Positions 1 through 9,326 of a DNA stretch of 64,000 nucleotides are shown here, piece after piece (position 1 is the stretch's first letter; the number at the start of each line of letters is the position of its first letter). Source of the stretch: Sphingobacterium spiritivorum ATCC 33861. Its GTDB lineage: Bacteria > Bacteroidota > Bacteroidia > Sphingobacteriales > Sphingobacteriaceae. Location: positions 2,010,903 to 2,074,902 of the forward strand of contig NZ_GL379770.1 of NCBI RefSeq assembly GCF_000143765.1, read 5' to 3'. The notes below the pieces were generated by a model. The model did not search any database and had not been told where the DNA came from. It worked only from the letters and a program-made list of their open reading frames with translations. A program made the position numbers and the translations under genes.

Positions 1-849
1 TTTGAACTCACGGATGTAGTAAGACAGGCAAAATCTTCCGGCATTCTGTTTAATGCCACCAAAATAAGGCAGGAGATCAAAATAGAAGAAGAGAAAAATG
101 ATTACCCCTTTCCTCAGTTTGTAACAAAGGGATTCGGAGATATTTTTCAGATGACGGGCGAAAAACTGGTGGAAGGCCTGCATTACGCTTATGACAAATT
201 TGGTCTTGAAAATACATTAGTGGTATGCAGATCCAATAAATCGGCCAATCTGTATAATCAGAATATACGAAACCGTATTCTTTTTCGCGATGAAGAGCTG
301 ACCGGAGGTGATCTGATCATGGTCGTCCGTAACAATTACTACTGGCTTACGGAGAATAACGAACAGAACAAATCCGGATTTATAGCCAATGGAGATATGG
401 CCGAAGTCAGAAAAGTCGGAAACATCCATGAGCAGCACGGTTTTCGTTTTGCAGATGTTACCCTGGAATTTTCAGCCAGTGAAGAAGAGGACCCTGTCAC
501 CTGCCGTGTTATTCTGGATAGTCTGTATTCGGACTCTCCCAATCTGCCTTATGAACAACAACAGCAACTTTATGAAGCAATAGCAAAGGATTACGAAGAT
601 ATATTCTCCAAAAAAGACCGCATGGAAGCAATCAAAAAAGATCCATACTATAATGCTTTACAAATCAAGTTTGCCTATGCAATCACTTGTCACAAAGCAC
701 AAGGTGGGCAATGGGAAGCTGTGTTTGTCGATCAGGGTTATATGAATGATGATATGCTCACCACTGAATTTCTAAGGTGGCTGTATACGGCATTGACACG
801 TGCAACAAAAGAGTTATTTTTGGTAAATTTTAATGAAAAATTCTTTTAA
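1..849 (+). CDS. RecD-like ATP-dependent DNA helicase, C-terminal part (5' end outside window)
   Basis: The reading frame is open from base 1, so the gene starts left of the window and only about 282 C-terminal residues are seen. The last 60 residues carry the closing motifs of an SF1 UvrD/RecD-type helicase: a motif V-like AITCHKAQGGQW (bases 688-723) and a motif VI-like RWLYTALTRATKELFL (778-825). The Walker A and B regions would lie upstream and cannot be checked. Proteins with this ending are usually annotated in Bacteroidota as RecD-like or AAA-family helicases that unwind DNA in repair or recombination. The gene is followed after 3 bp by a small helical protein, probably in the same transcript. 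The family is secure; the exact role is inferred. Confidence 0.85.
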   Translation, partial: FELTDVVRQAKSSGILFNATKIRQEIKIEEEKNDYPFPQFVTKGFGDIFQMTGEKLVEGLHYAYDKFGLENTLVVCRSNKSANLYNQNIRNRILFRDEELTGGDLIMVVRNNYYWLTENNEQNKSGFIANGDMAEVRKVGNIHEQHGFRFADVTLEFSASEEEDPVTCRVILDSLYSDSPNLPYEQQQQLYEAIAKDYEDIFSKKDRMEAIKKDPYYNALQIKFAYAITCHKAQGGQWEAVFVDQGYMNDDMLTTEFLRWLYTALTRATKELFLVNFNEKFF

Positions 850-852
850 CCC

Positions 853-1419
853 ATGCCAGATAAGGACAACATAGAGCTTGAAAAACAAATAAAACGATTT
901 CTGGATGTACTGAAAAGAAACAAACAGGAATACCTGTCTCCTATCCATTCCGGAAAAATCGATAGCCGGGCGTTATTTAATCTGTGTTTTGATTATTACG
1001 ACAGTAATCTTCCTCTTCATGCCTCCTGGTTGCTGGAAAAATATGTGAAAGCGGAGCCGCATCAGTTACAACTTCTGCATGCTGATATAATTACAAAGCT
1101 GAATGACGTTCGTATTGAAGGAAGTCAACGTATTTTTGGAAATATTCTGATCTGTATTTTAGATAAAAGAAGTAATATCGTACTGAATTCAGATCAGGAA
1201 GAAATCATTATAGAAACAATTTTCAACTGGATGATCACTCCGGACAAGGCCGTAGCTGTAGTGGCTAATTGTTTTGAAATATTATATTATCTGAGCAACA
1301 AACATTCCTGGGTTAAAGAAGAACTTGCTGCTCAGATTGAATACTTTCTTAAAGAAGGACCTCCCTCTATACAATCCAGAGGAAAGAAGATCCTGTCTCG
1401 TATCAGAAAGAATATCTGA
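853..1419 (+). CDS. Hypothetical protein, probably all-helical, co-transcribed with the helicase
   Basis: This 188-residue protein starts 3 bp after the helicase stop codon. It has no signal peptide or membrane segment and is rich in amphipathic helices with Leu/Ile spacing, such as LFNLCFDYYD and VVANCFEILYYLSN, which suggests a HEAT- or ARM-like helical fold. I do not recognise the family. The tight spacing suggests co-expression with the helicase and perhaps a partner role. Its last 17 bases overlap the end of the convergent membrane-protein gene, and I see no hairpin terminator between them. Confidence 0.7.
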   Translation: MPDKDNIELEKQIKRFLDVLKRNKQEYLSPIHSGKIDSRALFNLCFDYYDSNLPLHASWLLEKYVKAEPHQLQLLHADIITKLNDVRIEGSQRIFGNILICILDKRSNIVLNSDQEEIIIETIFNWMITPDKAVAVVANCFEILYYLSNKHSWVKEELAAQIEYFLKEGPPSIQSRGKKILSRIRKNI

Positions 1420-2119
1420 CACCTGCTGAATAGAAGGTATACATATCATTGTGCTGAGATTGTACCGGCACAAAACCATCCAGAGCATCATTTTGCCCCA
1501 TCGAGAATTGCGCATTGAATACCACACTGAAGTATCTTCCTGTACGGTTGTTGAAATTATACTTGTTTACAGGTATAGCAAGACCGGCGTTTGCAACCGG
1601 AAAAAGAAAGGTATTAGTCGTCTTTCCCTGATTATTAGAAACCGTACCATCTGCTTCTATTAACTCTTTAAATTCGCTTTGAATACCTCCAAAACCGACT
1701 CCCAGGTAGAAAGAGTTCAACAGAATCTCTGTAGGAGATGAATATGCTGAAAGCCTTTTATCTGAAAACTGAAACGGAAAAACGGTGACATTCACAAATC
1801 CTGCATAATAGCCGTTATTTACTTTTCTTTTATTAAGCGTGTCGATAGTTGCGGCTGCCTTCAAAGATCCTATCTGTCCTTCCAGTCCCACCAGAATACC
1901 TTTATAAATACGGTAATCTGCTTTCAGAAAGAATGCTACAGACATACCGGACTTAGGCAGGTCACCATACAGTACAGTTGGTCCCGCCCCGGCAGTAATA
2001 TGAAATTTATCGTTAGCCTTCTTTGCTCCTCCGATTACAGGAGGACAATCCAGCTGTGCGAAACTGGCAACAGGAGCACAAAAAATAATCGTAAGTAGAA
2101 ATATGATATGTCCTTTCAT
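1403..2119 (-). CDS. Predicted outer-membrane beta-barrel protein
   Basis: The protein has 238 residues if it starts at the ATG at 2119; a longer frame reaching a TTG at 2143 would put extra residues before the signal peptide and is less likely. It begins with a positively charged end, a hydrophobic core (IIFLLTIIFCAPVASFA) and a signal-peptidase I-like site before QLDC. The rest alternates short aromatic and glycine-rich strands (FHITAGAGPTVLYGD, GYYAGFVNVTVFPFQF, FYLGVGFGG) and ends in aromatic residues (FYSAGVRYSF), the C-terminal pattern of outer-membrane barrels. It is small enough for roughly 8-10 strands. Function unknown. It lies 26 bp downstream of ruvB on the same strand, so it may be read from the same promoter. 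Confidence 0.7.
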   Translation of the reverse strand: MKGHIIFLLTIIFCAPVASFAQLDCPPVIGGAKKANDKFHITAGAGPTVLYGDLPKSGMSVAFFLKADYRIYKGILVGLEGQIGSLKAAATIDTLNKRKVNNGYYAGFVNVTVFPFQFSDKRLSAYSSPTEILLNSFYLGVGFGGIQSEFKELIEADGTVSNNQGKTTNTFLFPVANAGLAIPVNKYNFNNRTGRYFSVVFNAQFSMGQNDALDGFVPVQSQHNDMYTFYSAGVRYSF

Positions 2120-2145
2120 ATGGTATAGAGTGTGTATGTGCAAAT

Positions 2146-3168
2146 CTAAAATAGTGTATTACCTCTCGAATGATGGATACGTCCCAAATGTTTGAATGCC
2201 GCTTCCGTACATTCTCGACCTCTGGACGTACGCATCAGATATCCTTCCTGTATGAGGAATGGTTCATACACTTCTTCTATCGTCCCCTCATCTTCTCCCA
2301 CTGCGGTAGCGATCGTCTTCAACCCTACCGGCCCGCCTTTAAATTTATCAATGATCGTTGTCAGAATACGGTTATCCATCTCATCCAATCCGTTTTCATC
2401 TACATTTAAGGCATTCAGCGCATATTGTGCTATTGCCCGATCTATGGAGCCGTTGCCTTTAATCTGTGCAAAATCACGTGTACGGCGCAGCAGCGCATTG
2501 GCTATACGTGGAGTCCCGCGGCTACGGCGTGCGATTTCATATGCACCTTCATCCGAAATAGGTGTATTAAGAATTGTAGCTGAGCGTAATACAATAGTTG
2601 TCAGCAATTTTGCATCGTAATATTGAAGTCTTGAATTGATCCCAAAACGGGCTCTCAACGGAGCAGTCAGCAATCCCGAACGTGTAGTAGCGCCTACAAG
2701 GGTAAACGGATTCAGCGAGATCTGTACCGAGCGTGCATTAGGCCCCGTTTCAAGCATAATATCGATTTTAAAATCCTCCATTGCTGAATACAGATATTCT
2801 TCTACCAGAGGACTAAGACGATGTATCTCATCGATAAACAGAATGTCACCTTCTTCCAGATTGGTCAGTAGACCTGCCAGATCTCCCGGTTTATCCAATA
2901 CCGGACCTGAAGTGATCTTGATGCCTACTCCCATCTCATTGGCAATGATATTGGATAATGTCGTCTTTCCCAGTCCCGGAGGGCCGTGTAACAACACATG
3001 ATCCAATGCCTCTCCCCTTAATTTAGCTGCCCTTACAAAGATTGACAGATTTTCAAGAATTTTTTCCTGACCTGTGAAATCTTCAAACGTCTGGGGTCTG
3101 AGCACACGCTCCAGATCACGATCCGCAGGATTCAGATGTTCAGGATTGGGGTCAAGATATTCGTTCAT
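2146..3168 (-). CDS. ruvB: Holliday junction branch migration ATPase RuvB
   Basis: At 340 residues the gene has the normal RuvB length. RuvB is the hexameric AAA+ motor that, with RuvA, drives branch migration of Holliday junctions. Visible signatures are Walker [11 protein letters not shown] with Lys68, Walker [10 protein letters not shown] around residues 109-117, the sensor stretch [20 protein letters not shown], the [16 protein letters not shown] sensor-2 region, and the C-terminal winged helix [23 protein letters not shown]. The [12 protein letters not shown] start is typical. It begins with ATG at 3168, 30 bp after the end of the glycosyltransferase gene on the same strand, so the two may share a transcript. 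ruvA and ruvC are not nearby, as is common in this phylum. Confidence 0.98.
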   Translation of the reverse strand: MNEYLDPNPEHLNPADRDLERVLRPQTFEDFTGQEKILENLSIFVRAAKLRGEALDHVLLHGPPGLGKTTLSNIIANEMGVGIKITSGPVLDKPGDLAGLLTNLEEGDILFIDEIHRLSPLVEEYLYSAMEDFKIDIMLETGPNARSVQISLNPFTLVGATTRSGLLTAPLRARFGINSRLQYYDAKLLTTIVLRSATILNTPISDEGAYEIARRSRGTPRIANALLRRTRDFAQIKGNGSIDRAIAQYALNALNVDENGLDEMDNRILTTIIDKFKGGPVGLKTIATAVGEDEGTIEEVYEPFLIQEGYLMRTSRGRECTEAAFKHLGRIHHSRGNTLF

Positions 3169-3198
3169 ATGTACAATATATAACTTTACGTGCTATTT

Positions 3199-3930
3199 CT
3201 AATTATATTTTTTGAACCAACTGGCTATTTTTAGCTGGATCACTCCAAAAAAGGCTTCCCTGAAGATTTTAGTGCTCATCTTAGAAGTACCTTCTGTTCT
3301 GTCTGTAAAGATAATAGGCACTTCTACTACATTAAATCCATATTGCAATGCCGTGAATTTCATTTCTATCTGAAAAGCATATCCGACAAACTTGATTTTA
3401 TCCAACGGAATTTTTTCAAGTACCCGGCGACGAAAACACACAAATCCTGCTGTAGCATCCTGAATCGTAATCCCGGTGATAAACCGGACATATACCGAGG
3501 CAAAATAAGACATCAGTACCCTGCTCATCGGCCAGTTGACGACATTTACTCCTTTCACGTAACGGGATCCGATAGACATATCGGCTCCGTCCATACAACA
3601 TTGTCTCAGCTTGAGTAAGTCATTTGGATTGTGACTGAAATCTGCATCCATCTCGAATATAAATTCATAGTTACGTCCCAACCCCCACTTAAATCCATGA
3701 ATATAAGCTGTACCCAGGCCTAGTTTACCTTTCCGTTCTTCCATATGCAGGTGATGCGGAAACTCCTGCTGCAATTTTCGCACAATATCTGCGGTCCCGT
3801 CCGGAGATCCGTCATCGACAATCAGAATGTCAAATGCAATGGCTAAAGAAAAGACCTTACGAATGATCTTCTCAATATTTTCTTTCTCATTATAGGTCGG
3901 AATGATGACTAAGCTATCTGTCTGTTGCAT
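3199..3930 (-). CDS. DPM1-like polyprenol monophosphomannose synthase (GT2)
   Basis: The enzyme transfers a sugar, in known homologues mannose from GDP-mannose, to a polyprenyl phosphate on the inner face of the membrane. The 243-residue protein is a single GT2 domain without the C-terminal membrane segments of longer relatives. It opens with LVIIPTYNEKENIEKII, carries ILIVDDGSPDGTADIV, the DXD-like metal site FEMDADFSHNP and the DATAGFVCFRR acceptor region. The start was set at the ATG at 3930 because it places the GT2 motif at the usual distance; the frame extends upstream only to a TTG at 3993. It would feed lipid-linked sugars to protein or envelope glycosylation. The precise sugar cannot be told. 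Confidence 0.9.
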   Translation of the reverse strand: MQQTDSLVIIPTYNEKENIEKIIRKVFSLAIAFDILIVDDGSPDGTADIVRKLQQEFPHHLHMEERKGKLGLGTAYIHGFKWGLGRNYEFIFEMDADFSHNPNDLLKLRQCCMDGADMSIGSRYVKGVNVVNWPMSRVLMSYFASVYVRFITGITIQDATAGFVCFRRRVLEKIPLDKIKFVGYAFQIEMKFTALQYGFNVVEVPIIFTDRTEGTSKMSTKIFREAFFGVIQLKIASWFKKYN

Positions 3931-3995
3931 AAAATAAATTGACGTAAAGGTAGTAATTATCCCTAAAGAATAACGAATATAATACCCCTCCAATT

Positions 3996-4106
3996 ATGCT
4001 TTTATCCTATACAGAACAACAGGAGAAGGCTTCCTCTGATATTAAAAAACTACGGACAGAAAAAAATATACAGGAGTATAAGTCGTGTGAAGGATTAACC
4101 CGTTAA
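3996..4106 (+). CDS. Possible 36-residue small protein (doubtful)
   Basis: A short ATG-to-TAA frame fills most of the gap between the glycosyltransferase and the first peptide transporter. It would encode a charged, helix-prone peptide (for example SSDIKKLRTEKNIQEYKS). The strand differs from both neighbours. No convincing ribosome binding site precedes it, and the pyrimidine-rich CCCCTCC just before it argues against one. Its stop lies 8 bp before the transporter terminator. It may be a chance frame or a relic. Confidence 0.15.
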   Translation: MLLSYTEQQEKASSDIKKLRTEKNIQEYKSCEGLTR

Positions 4107-4114
4107 ATAAAAAA

Positions 4115-4140
4115 AACGGATCTGCATACAAAGATCCGTT
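4115..4140 (-). terminator. Rho-independent terminator of POT transporter 1
   Basis: On the minus strand AACGGATCT and AGATCCGTT form a perfect 9-bp stem around an 8-base loop, followed by a run of T. It begins 25 bp after the stop codon of the 4165-5655 gene. Confidence 0.9.
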
Positions 4141-4164
4141 TCCTTCAATTGTAAATAAGATAAT

Positions 4165-5655
4165 CTATTTCACTCCGTTCATCAGCTTTTTGACTAACGG
4201 AGAAATTACGATCAGTAGCACGCCTGCTCCAAGCGCATAGATTCCAAGTTGTTTATAGCCATCTGTATAGGCCAGAAGTTTATCCATTAAGGAAGCCTTT
4301 TCATCCGGAGCTGTCATACCTGCACCTAATAATCCGGCAAGATACTGTCCGTAGGCACTCGCTAAAAACCACAATCCCATCATCATACCTCCCAGACGTT
4401 TAGGAGATAGTTTGGTGACCATAGACAGCCCTATGGGAGACAGACACAATTCTCCTAAAGTAACCGCTAGATAGGCTAATGTAAATACACCCAGAGAAGT
4501 TTTACCGCTGGCATCTGCAAAGAAACGAGTCGCAAAGAAAATATAATAAGCGACTCCAAGCAATAAGAATCCCAGTCCGAACTTTACAACAGTATTAGGT
4601 TCGACTTTTTTCTTAGACATCGCTAACCATACCAGACCTAATAACGGGCTGAACGCAATTACGAAAAGAGAATTTGCACCATTATTAACCATATTGGGAT
4701 CTATGCTGAAAAACAAAAGATCACGATGTAAATTGTTATTTGCAAATAACGCTAACGACCCTCCTGCCTGTTCAAAAATAGCAAAAAACAGGATGGAAAA
4801 CATGATCAGGATCAAAGCTGCCAGAAGCTGCTGACGCGCCTTTTTCTCCTTTTCAACCAGCATTTGATAGAAGAAATAGATCAAGGCCAACGGACCGATG
4901 ATATACATAAACATATCTGTATACCCGGTGTTATGAATCATGATAAAGATCAACGGAATACAAGCTAACGCACCGATATACACCAATACTTCCTGTACTG
5001 TTTTCTTCGCTTTAGGAAGATGTTCAATTGGACTTGCTCCTATTGGTCCTAAGTACTTTTTAGTCAACAAAAAGATAAAAAGTCCGATAACCATGACCAC
5101 TGCCGCGGCCATAAAAGCCAGATTCCAGGAATGTTCTTTACCCAGCCACACACACAATGCACCGCCTAAAAGTGCTCCGACATTGATTCCGGAATAAAAA
5201 ATTCCGAATCCGGCATCTCTTCTCGGATCTCCCTCTTTGTAAAGCTCTCCTACCATAGAAGAAATATTCGGTTTGAAAAATCCTGTTCCGATAATAGTCA
5301 GTACAATTCCCAGATAAAAGAAATCATGCGGTGAAACCGCAATTAATGCATTACCGGCGATCATCAGTATCGCTCCGAAAATTAGAGAACGTTTGAAACC
5401 AAGAATCCGGTCTGCAAAGATTCCGCCTATAAAAGTAAAAGCGTAAACGAATGCCTGAATAGCTCCATACTTAAGATTTGCCTCTTTATCTGTCAGAAAT
5501 AACTGATCGACCATAAAGATTGCCAATACCCCACGCATTCCGTAGAAACAGAAGCGCTCCCACATCTCCACCAGGAATAAGTACCAAAGCTGCTTGGGGT
5601 ACTTTCCTTCAAAATTCTGGATTTCGGCTAACGTTTGTTGTTTATATTCCTCCAT
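4165..5655 (-). CDS. POT/PTR2 family proton-dependent oligopeptide transporter 1
   Basis: This 496-residue inner-membrane protein has about 12-14 hydrophobic segments. Near its start is the family signature ExxERFxYYG, seen as EMWERFCFYGMRG, and it has the GTGFFKPNISSMVGELY motif after the third or fourth helix. POT proteins import di- and tripeptides with protons. A third typical patch, LGELCLSPIGLSMVTKLSPKRLGGM, lies near the C-terminal helices, and the end KKLMNGVK resembles the ends of the two neighbours. It is the last of three tandem paralogues on the minus strand. The 59-bp gap upstream is mostly the terminator of copy 2 and I see no clear promoter there, so it may depend on read-through. 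Confidence 0.95.
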   Translation of the reverse strand: MEEYKQQTLAEIQNFEGKYPKQLWYLFLVEMWERFCFYGMRGVLAIFMVDQLFLTDKEANLKYGAIQAFVYAFTFIGGIFADRILGFKRSLIFGAILMIAGNALIAVSPHDFFYLGIVLTIIGTGFFKPNISSMVGELYKEGDPRRDAGFGIFYSGINVGALLGGALCVWLGKEHSWNLAFMAAAVVMVIGLFIFLLTKKYLGPIGASPIEHLPKAKKTVQEVLVYIGALACIPLIFIMIHNTGYTDMFMYIIGPLALIYFFYQMLVEKEKKARQQLLAALILIMFSILFFAIFEQAGGSLALFANNNLHRDLLFFSIDPNMVNNGANSLFVIAFSPLLGLVWLAMSKKKVEPNTVVKFGLGFLLLGVAYYIFFATRFFADASGKTSLGVFTLAYLAVTLGELCLSPIGLSMVTKLSPKRLGGMMMGLWFLASAYGQYLAGLLGAGMTAPDEKASLMDKLLAYTDGYKQLGIYALGAGVLLIVISPLVKKLMNGVK

Positions 5656-5678
5656 TTTGTATTATGATATATTAAAAA

Positions 5679-5707
5679 AAAGGCTTTCCCGGATAAGGAA
5701 AGCCTTT
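5679..5707 (-). terminator. Rho-independent terminator of POT transporter 2
   Basis: An 11-bp perfect stem, AAAGGCTTTCC with GGAAAGCCTTT, encloses a 7-base loop, and the minus strand continues into a T run. It lies just past the stop of the 5715-7499 gene and directly before the start of POT copy 1. Confidence 0.9.
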
Positions 5708-5714
5708 AGATTTT

Positions 5715-7499
5715 CTATTTTACTCCGTGCATAAGTCGTTTAATCAGCGGATTAAGCAACATCACCAGTAGTCCTGCTGCAGCCGGAATAATAGTGAACA
5801 GGAAGAAGAAGTGACTCAATGAATAATTCTCTTTGATAATCTCTACCTGACCACCCAGAATAGCGGCCAGTTTCTGCGCAATCGCTATGGCAAGATACCA
5901 TACACCAAACATAAAGGCCAGCATACGCGCAGGAACTAACTTAGAGACATAAGATAAACCTACCGGAGAAATAAACAATTCACCTAATGTGTGGAACAAA
6001 TAGGTCAATACCAGAAAGATCATCGATATTTTCACATGTTCACTGATACCCAATGAACCTAATCCCAATATCAAAAATCCTATGGCTACCAGCACCAATC
6101 CGAAGCCATATTTAAATGCGGCAGAAGGATTAAACTTGGATTCCCAGATTTTTGATACTGAAGAGGCTAATGCTATAATAAAGAAGGAGTTGAGTGTAGA
6201 GAACCAGGAAACAGTAATCTCAGAAGTTTTGGCTGTAAACTCATTGGTCAGCATCCAGATAGCTGCACCCCAGATCAGCACAAAACAAATCAACAATATA
6301 ATATTCGAAGGAGCTATTTTTTTCCAGGTCGCTTTAGTGAGCAGGATCAATACCCATGAGATAATAGTCAATGGTACAATTGTAAATAAGGCATTTACAA
6401 TATTGAAGATCATCAGACTGTTGCCCGAAAGCTGTCTGTCGATATGGTCACGCGCTACCAGTACCAGCGATGTTGCTCCCTGTTCAAAACTCATAAAGAA
6501 GAAGATCAGGAAGAATGCAAGCAGGATAACGGCAAACATTCTGTCACGAACGATTTTGCCATAGCGCAGAATACGGGATACGATCAGATAAATAAAAGCG
6601 ATTAGTGCTATAAATATCATCAGGTATTGTCCTCTCAGATACGAAGTGTCAATAAATTTAAAAATATCTACAACCCCGTTTTTGGAAAGCGGATCGTTGA
6701 AGGCATACATAAACCCGACAACCGTAATAAAACCGATCAGCACCATGTCAAAAGTGGTATAAGGATTGCGTTTGCTCTCTTCTTCACTTTCCATCACTTT
6801 CTTTTCAGCATCTTCTTTAGCCGATTTATCCAATACGCCGAGGTTACCCATCAGAGGTTTAGCAGCCCAGAACTGGATAGTGCCGAGGAACATAAAGATA
6901 CCTGCCAGTCCAAATCCCCAGTGCCAGCCTACTTTTTCGGCTAAGTAACCACATAGCATCATACCAAAGAATGCTCCGGCATTTACTCCCATGTAGAAAA
7001 TAGTATATGCACCATCCTTTTTCTCCGGCAGATGTTTGTACATTTCACCCAGAATAGAAGGCATATTCGGTTTGAAAAAACCTGTACCAATAATCAGACA
7101 GGCCAAACCGGCAAAAAACATATAAGAGTTGTCAAATGCCATCGCTGCATGTCCTATGGTCATGACAGCTGCACCTATAATAACGGCCTTACGTGAGCCG
7201 ATGTATTTATCGGCAATGATACCTCCCAGAATAGGAGTCAGATATACGAGCATGGCGTAGGTTCCGTACAACGCTCCGGCCTGCTCAGCTGTCCAGCCCC
7301 ATCCGGAAAAAGGACTTCCGAATATAACCGCAGAAGTTAGAAACTGAATCAACAATACGCGCATCCCGTAATACGAGAATCTCTCCCACATCTCTGTAAA
7401 GAAAAGAACTAATAATCCAGACGGATGTCCCAACACTGTTGACCCATCTATACCGTCTTTTTCAAGCGTGCCTGAAACAGCACGATTCTGATCATTCAT
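5715..7499 (-). CDS. POT/PTR2 family proton-dependent oligopeptide transporter 2
   Basis: This is the longest of the three paralogues, at 594 residues. It has the EMWERFSYYGMRVLLIQF signature, the IGTGFFKPNMPSILGEMY motif, about 14 membrane helices and a charged cytoplasmic loop (SAKEDAEKKVMESEEESKRN) that splits the two halves, as is typical of bacterial PTR2 proteins. The C-terminal patch TLGELFISPVGLSYVSKL is well conserved, and the end RLMHGVK matches its neighbours. It probably imports small peptides; substrate preference cannot be read from sequence. It has a good promoter at 7526-7553 and a terminator at 5679-5707, so it can be an independent unit. The start is ATG at 7499. Confidence 0.95.
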   Translation of the reverse strand: MNDQNRAVSGTLEKDGIDGSTVLGHPSGLLVLFFTEMWERFSYYGMRVLLIQFLTSAVIFGSPFSGWGWTAEQAGALYGTYAMLVYLTPILGGIIADKYIGSRKAVIIGAAVMTIGHAAMAFDNSYMFFAGLACLIIGTGFFKPNMPSILGEMYKHLPEKKDGAYTIFYMGVNAGAFFGMMLCGYLAEKVGWHWGFGLAGIFMFLGTIQFWAAKPLMGNLGVLDKSAKEDAEKKVMESEEESKRNPYTTFDMVLIGFITVVGFMYAFNDPLSKNGVVDIFKFIDTSYLRGQYLMIFIALIAFIYLIVSRILRYGKIVRDRMFAVILLAFFLIFFFMSFEQGATSLVLVARDHIDRQLSGNSLMIFNIVNALFTIVPLTIISWVLILLTKATWKKIAPSNIILLICFVLIWGAAIWMLTNEFTAKTSEITVSWFSTLNSFFIIALASSVSKIWESKFNPSAAFKYGFGLVLVAIGFLILGLGSLGISEHVKISMIFLVLTYLFHTLGELFISPVGLSYVSKLVPARMLAFMFGVWYLAIAIAQKLAAILGGQVEIIKENYSLSHFFFLFTIIPAAAGLLVMLLNPLIKRLMHGVK

Positions 7500-7525
7500 A
7501 TAAAATTTTAACTTAACAATAGCTA

Positions 7526-7553
7526 CAAAGTTATAAATTTATCTTATTGCCAA
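7526..7553 (-). promoter_or_regulatory. Promoter of POT transporter 2
   Basis: The minus strand reads TTG (7553-7551), a 17-bp spacer, then TAACTTTG (7533-7526), a full match to the Bacteroidota -7 box TAnnTTTG. The predicted transcript starts about 20 bp before the ATG at 7499. Confidence 0.6.
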
Positions 7554-7566
7554 ATGGTCTTAATAC

Positions 7567-7595
7567 AAAAAAAGCATCTCTGAGGATGCTTTTTT
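7567..7595 (-). terminator. Rho-independent terminator of POT transporter 3
   Basis: AAAAAGCATC (7569-7578) and GATGCTTTTT (7585-7594) form a 10-bp stem with a 6-base loop, and on the minus strand a T run follows. It lies 18 bp after the stop codon of the 7613-9193 gene. Confidence 0.85.
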
Positions 7596-7612
7596 ATGTA
7601 AATATTTTATTC

Positions 7613-9193
7613 TTAGCGAATTCCGTGCATCATCTTCTTAAGTATAGGGCTAAATATCAATAATAACAGAGCCGCACTAATAGGTAGTGCTGCAATAATC
7701 ATAAAGAATGTAGACATTGAATACATTTCAGTAATTTTATCAATTAACCCTCCACTCCATCCTGCCATCTTATTCGCTATAGCTGAAGCCAAAAACCAAA
7801 AACCAAAAATCAATCCAATAAATTTCTTTGGCGAAAGTTTGCTCATGTAAGACAAACCAACCGGGGAAACACAAAGTTCTCCTGTTGTATGGAAAAAATA
7901 TGCTAAAATAAGCCAAATCATACTCACAGAAGCTGTAGCGGCTCCTTGCGGAATACTCATGCTTCCATAAGACAACACCAAAAATCCTGCTCCTACTAAT
8001 ATTAATCCTAATGCGAATTTTACAGGACCTGTTGGATTCCACACTTTTTCCCAGAATTTACTAAAGGAAGAAGCTAGGGTAACGATAAAGAATGCATTAA
8101 GAATTTGAAACCACGCCACTGTAACCTCAGTTTCTAATGCTGTAAATTCACGATGTATTTTCCAAAATCCCAATATTGCAATGGAAACAAATGAAACAAT
8201 AGTAAAGAGGATAGTTAGAGGATACTTGTTAAATATTTTTGAAGATAACTTAAGAAGAACATAAGTAACTACCAAAATAGGGAACAAAGTTAAAATAGCA
8301 TCAACCCATTTAAATGTTAACGCAGATCCACCTTCTAATACCCGTTGAGTATAGTTTTTAGCAAAAATAGTCATGGATCCCCCTGCCTGTTCAAAAGCTA
8401 AAAAGAAGAAAATACTGGCAATGATAAGTACTGCTACAACAATAAGCCTGTCTTTTATGATTTTTCCTGAAGAAGCATGATCAGTAGGGTCAGTGTCATT
8501 ATTTACTTCTTCATTTTTGATTTTAGGTTTATCACCAATAACTCCGAAGATTCTTTGCCCGAAATAAAACTGCAACATACCGAAAAACATAAATACACCC
8601 GCTAGTCCAAAGCCATAATGCCAACCAATCTTTTCTCCGATATATCCACACAATAGTGATCCAAGGAATGCACCTGCATTAATACCCATATAGAAAATTG
8701 TATAGCCTGCATCTTTTTTAGCACTGGAATCCGGATATAACTGACCTACCATGGAAGAAATATTTGGTTTAAATAGCCCATTTCCAAGAATCATAAGTCC
8801 CAACCCTAAATAAAAAAACTCTTTACCGATACCCTCCAATGCCATAGAAGCATGACCCAGTGTCATGATCAGTGCACCCAGGAGAATTGCTTTTTTATAT
8901 CCAATCAATCTATCAGCTATAAGACCACCTAAGAGAGGAGTTGCGTATACGAGTCCTGTATACCATCCATACAATTCCATAGCTTCAGGATTACTCCATC
9001 CCCATCCGTGTTTCGCTATTTCAGTAATTAAGAACGTGACAAGTAATGCCCGCATCCCGTAATAACTAAAACGTTCCCACATCTCGGTAAAGAAGAGGAC
9101 AAATAGTCCTGCCGGGTGTCCCATTACCATTTTGTCATCAACTCCCTGTTTTGCCAGGTGCGAGACCAATACTCCATCTCTTTCTTCTGTCAT
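7613..9193 (-). CDS. POT/PTR2 family proton-dependent oligopeptide transporter 3
   Basis: This 526-residue transporter is closer in sequence to copy 2 than to copy 1. Shared features include GHPAGLFVLFFTEMWERFSY at the N-terminus (copy 2 has GHPSGLLVLFFTEMWERFSY), ILGNGLFKPNISSMVGQLY, a charged central loop (KIKNEEVNNDTDPTDH), and HTTGELCVSPVGLSYMSKLS near the end. The terminal KKMMHGIR is again the family-like end of this cluster. It imports peptides with protons. By eye the gene is more AT-rich than copies 1 and 2, which may reflect a different history or relaxed codon use. It is the first of the three in transcription order and has its own terminator. Confidence 0.95.
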   Translation of the reverse strand: MTEERDGVLVSHLAKQGVDDKMVMGHPAGLFVLFFTEMWERFSYYGMRALLVTFLITEIAKHGWGWSNPEAMELYGWYTGLVYATPLLGGLIADRLIGYKKAILLGALIMTLGHASMALEGIGKEFFYLGLGLMILGNGLFKPNISSMVGQLYPDSSAKKDAGYTIFYMGINAGAFLGSLLCGYIGEKIGWHYGFGLAGVFMFFGMLQFYFGQRIFGVIGDKPKIKNEEVNNDTDPTDHASSGKIIKDRLIVVAVLIIASIFFFLAFEQAGGSMTIFAKNYTQRVLEGGSALTFKWVDAILTLFPILVVTYVLLKLSSKIFNKYPLTILFTIVSFVSIAILGFWKIHREFTALETEVTVAWFQILNAFFIVTLASSFSKFWEKVWNPTGPVKFALGLILVGAGFLVLSYGSMSIPQGAATASVSMIWLILAYFFHTTGELCVSPVGLSYMSKLSPKKFIGLIFGFWFLASAIANKMAGWSGGLIDKITEMYSMSTFFMIIAALPISAALLLLIFSPILKKMMHGIR

Positions 9194-9326
9194 ATGATAT
9201 TTTATAGATTTTACATGGTTATAATTGCCTGCTGAAGGAAATCATCAATCGTTGTTTTAACAAACAATGCTACAAAGAAAACAAACTTTTTGAATTGATA
9301 CAGCTTATTAAAGAAATATTTTTGTT

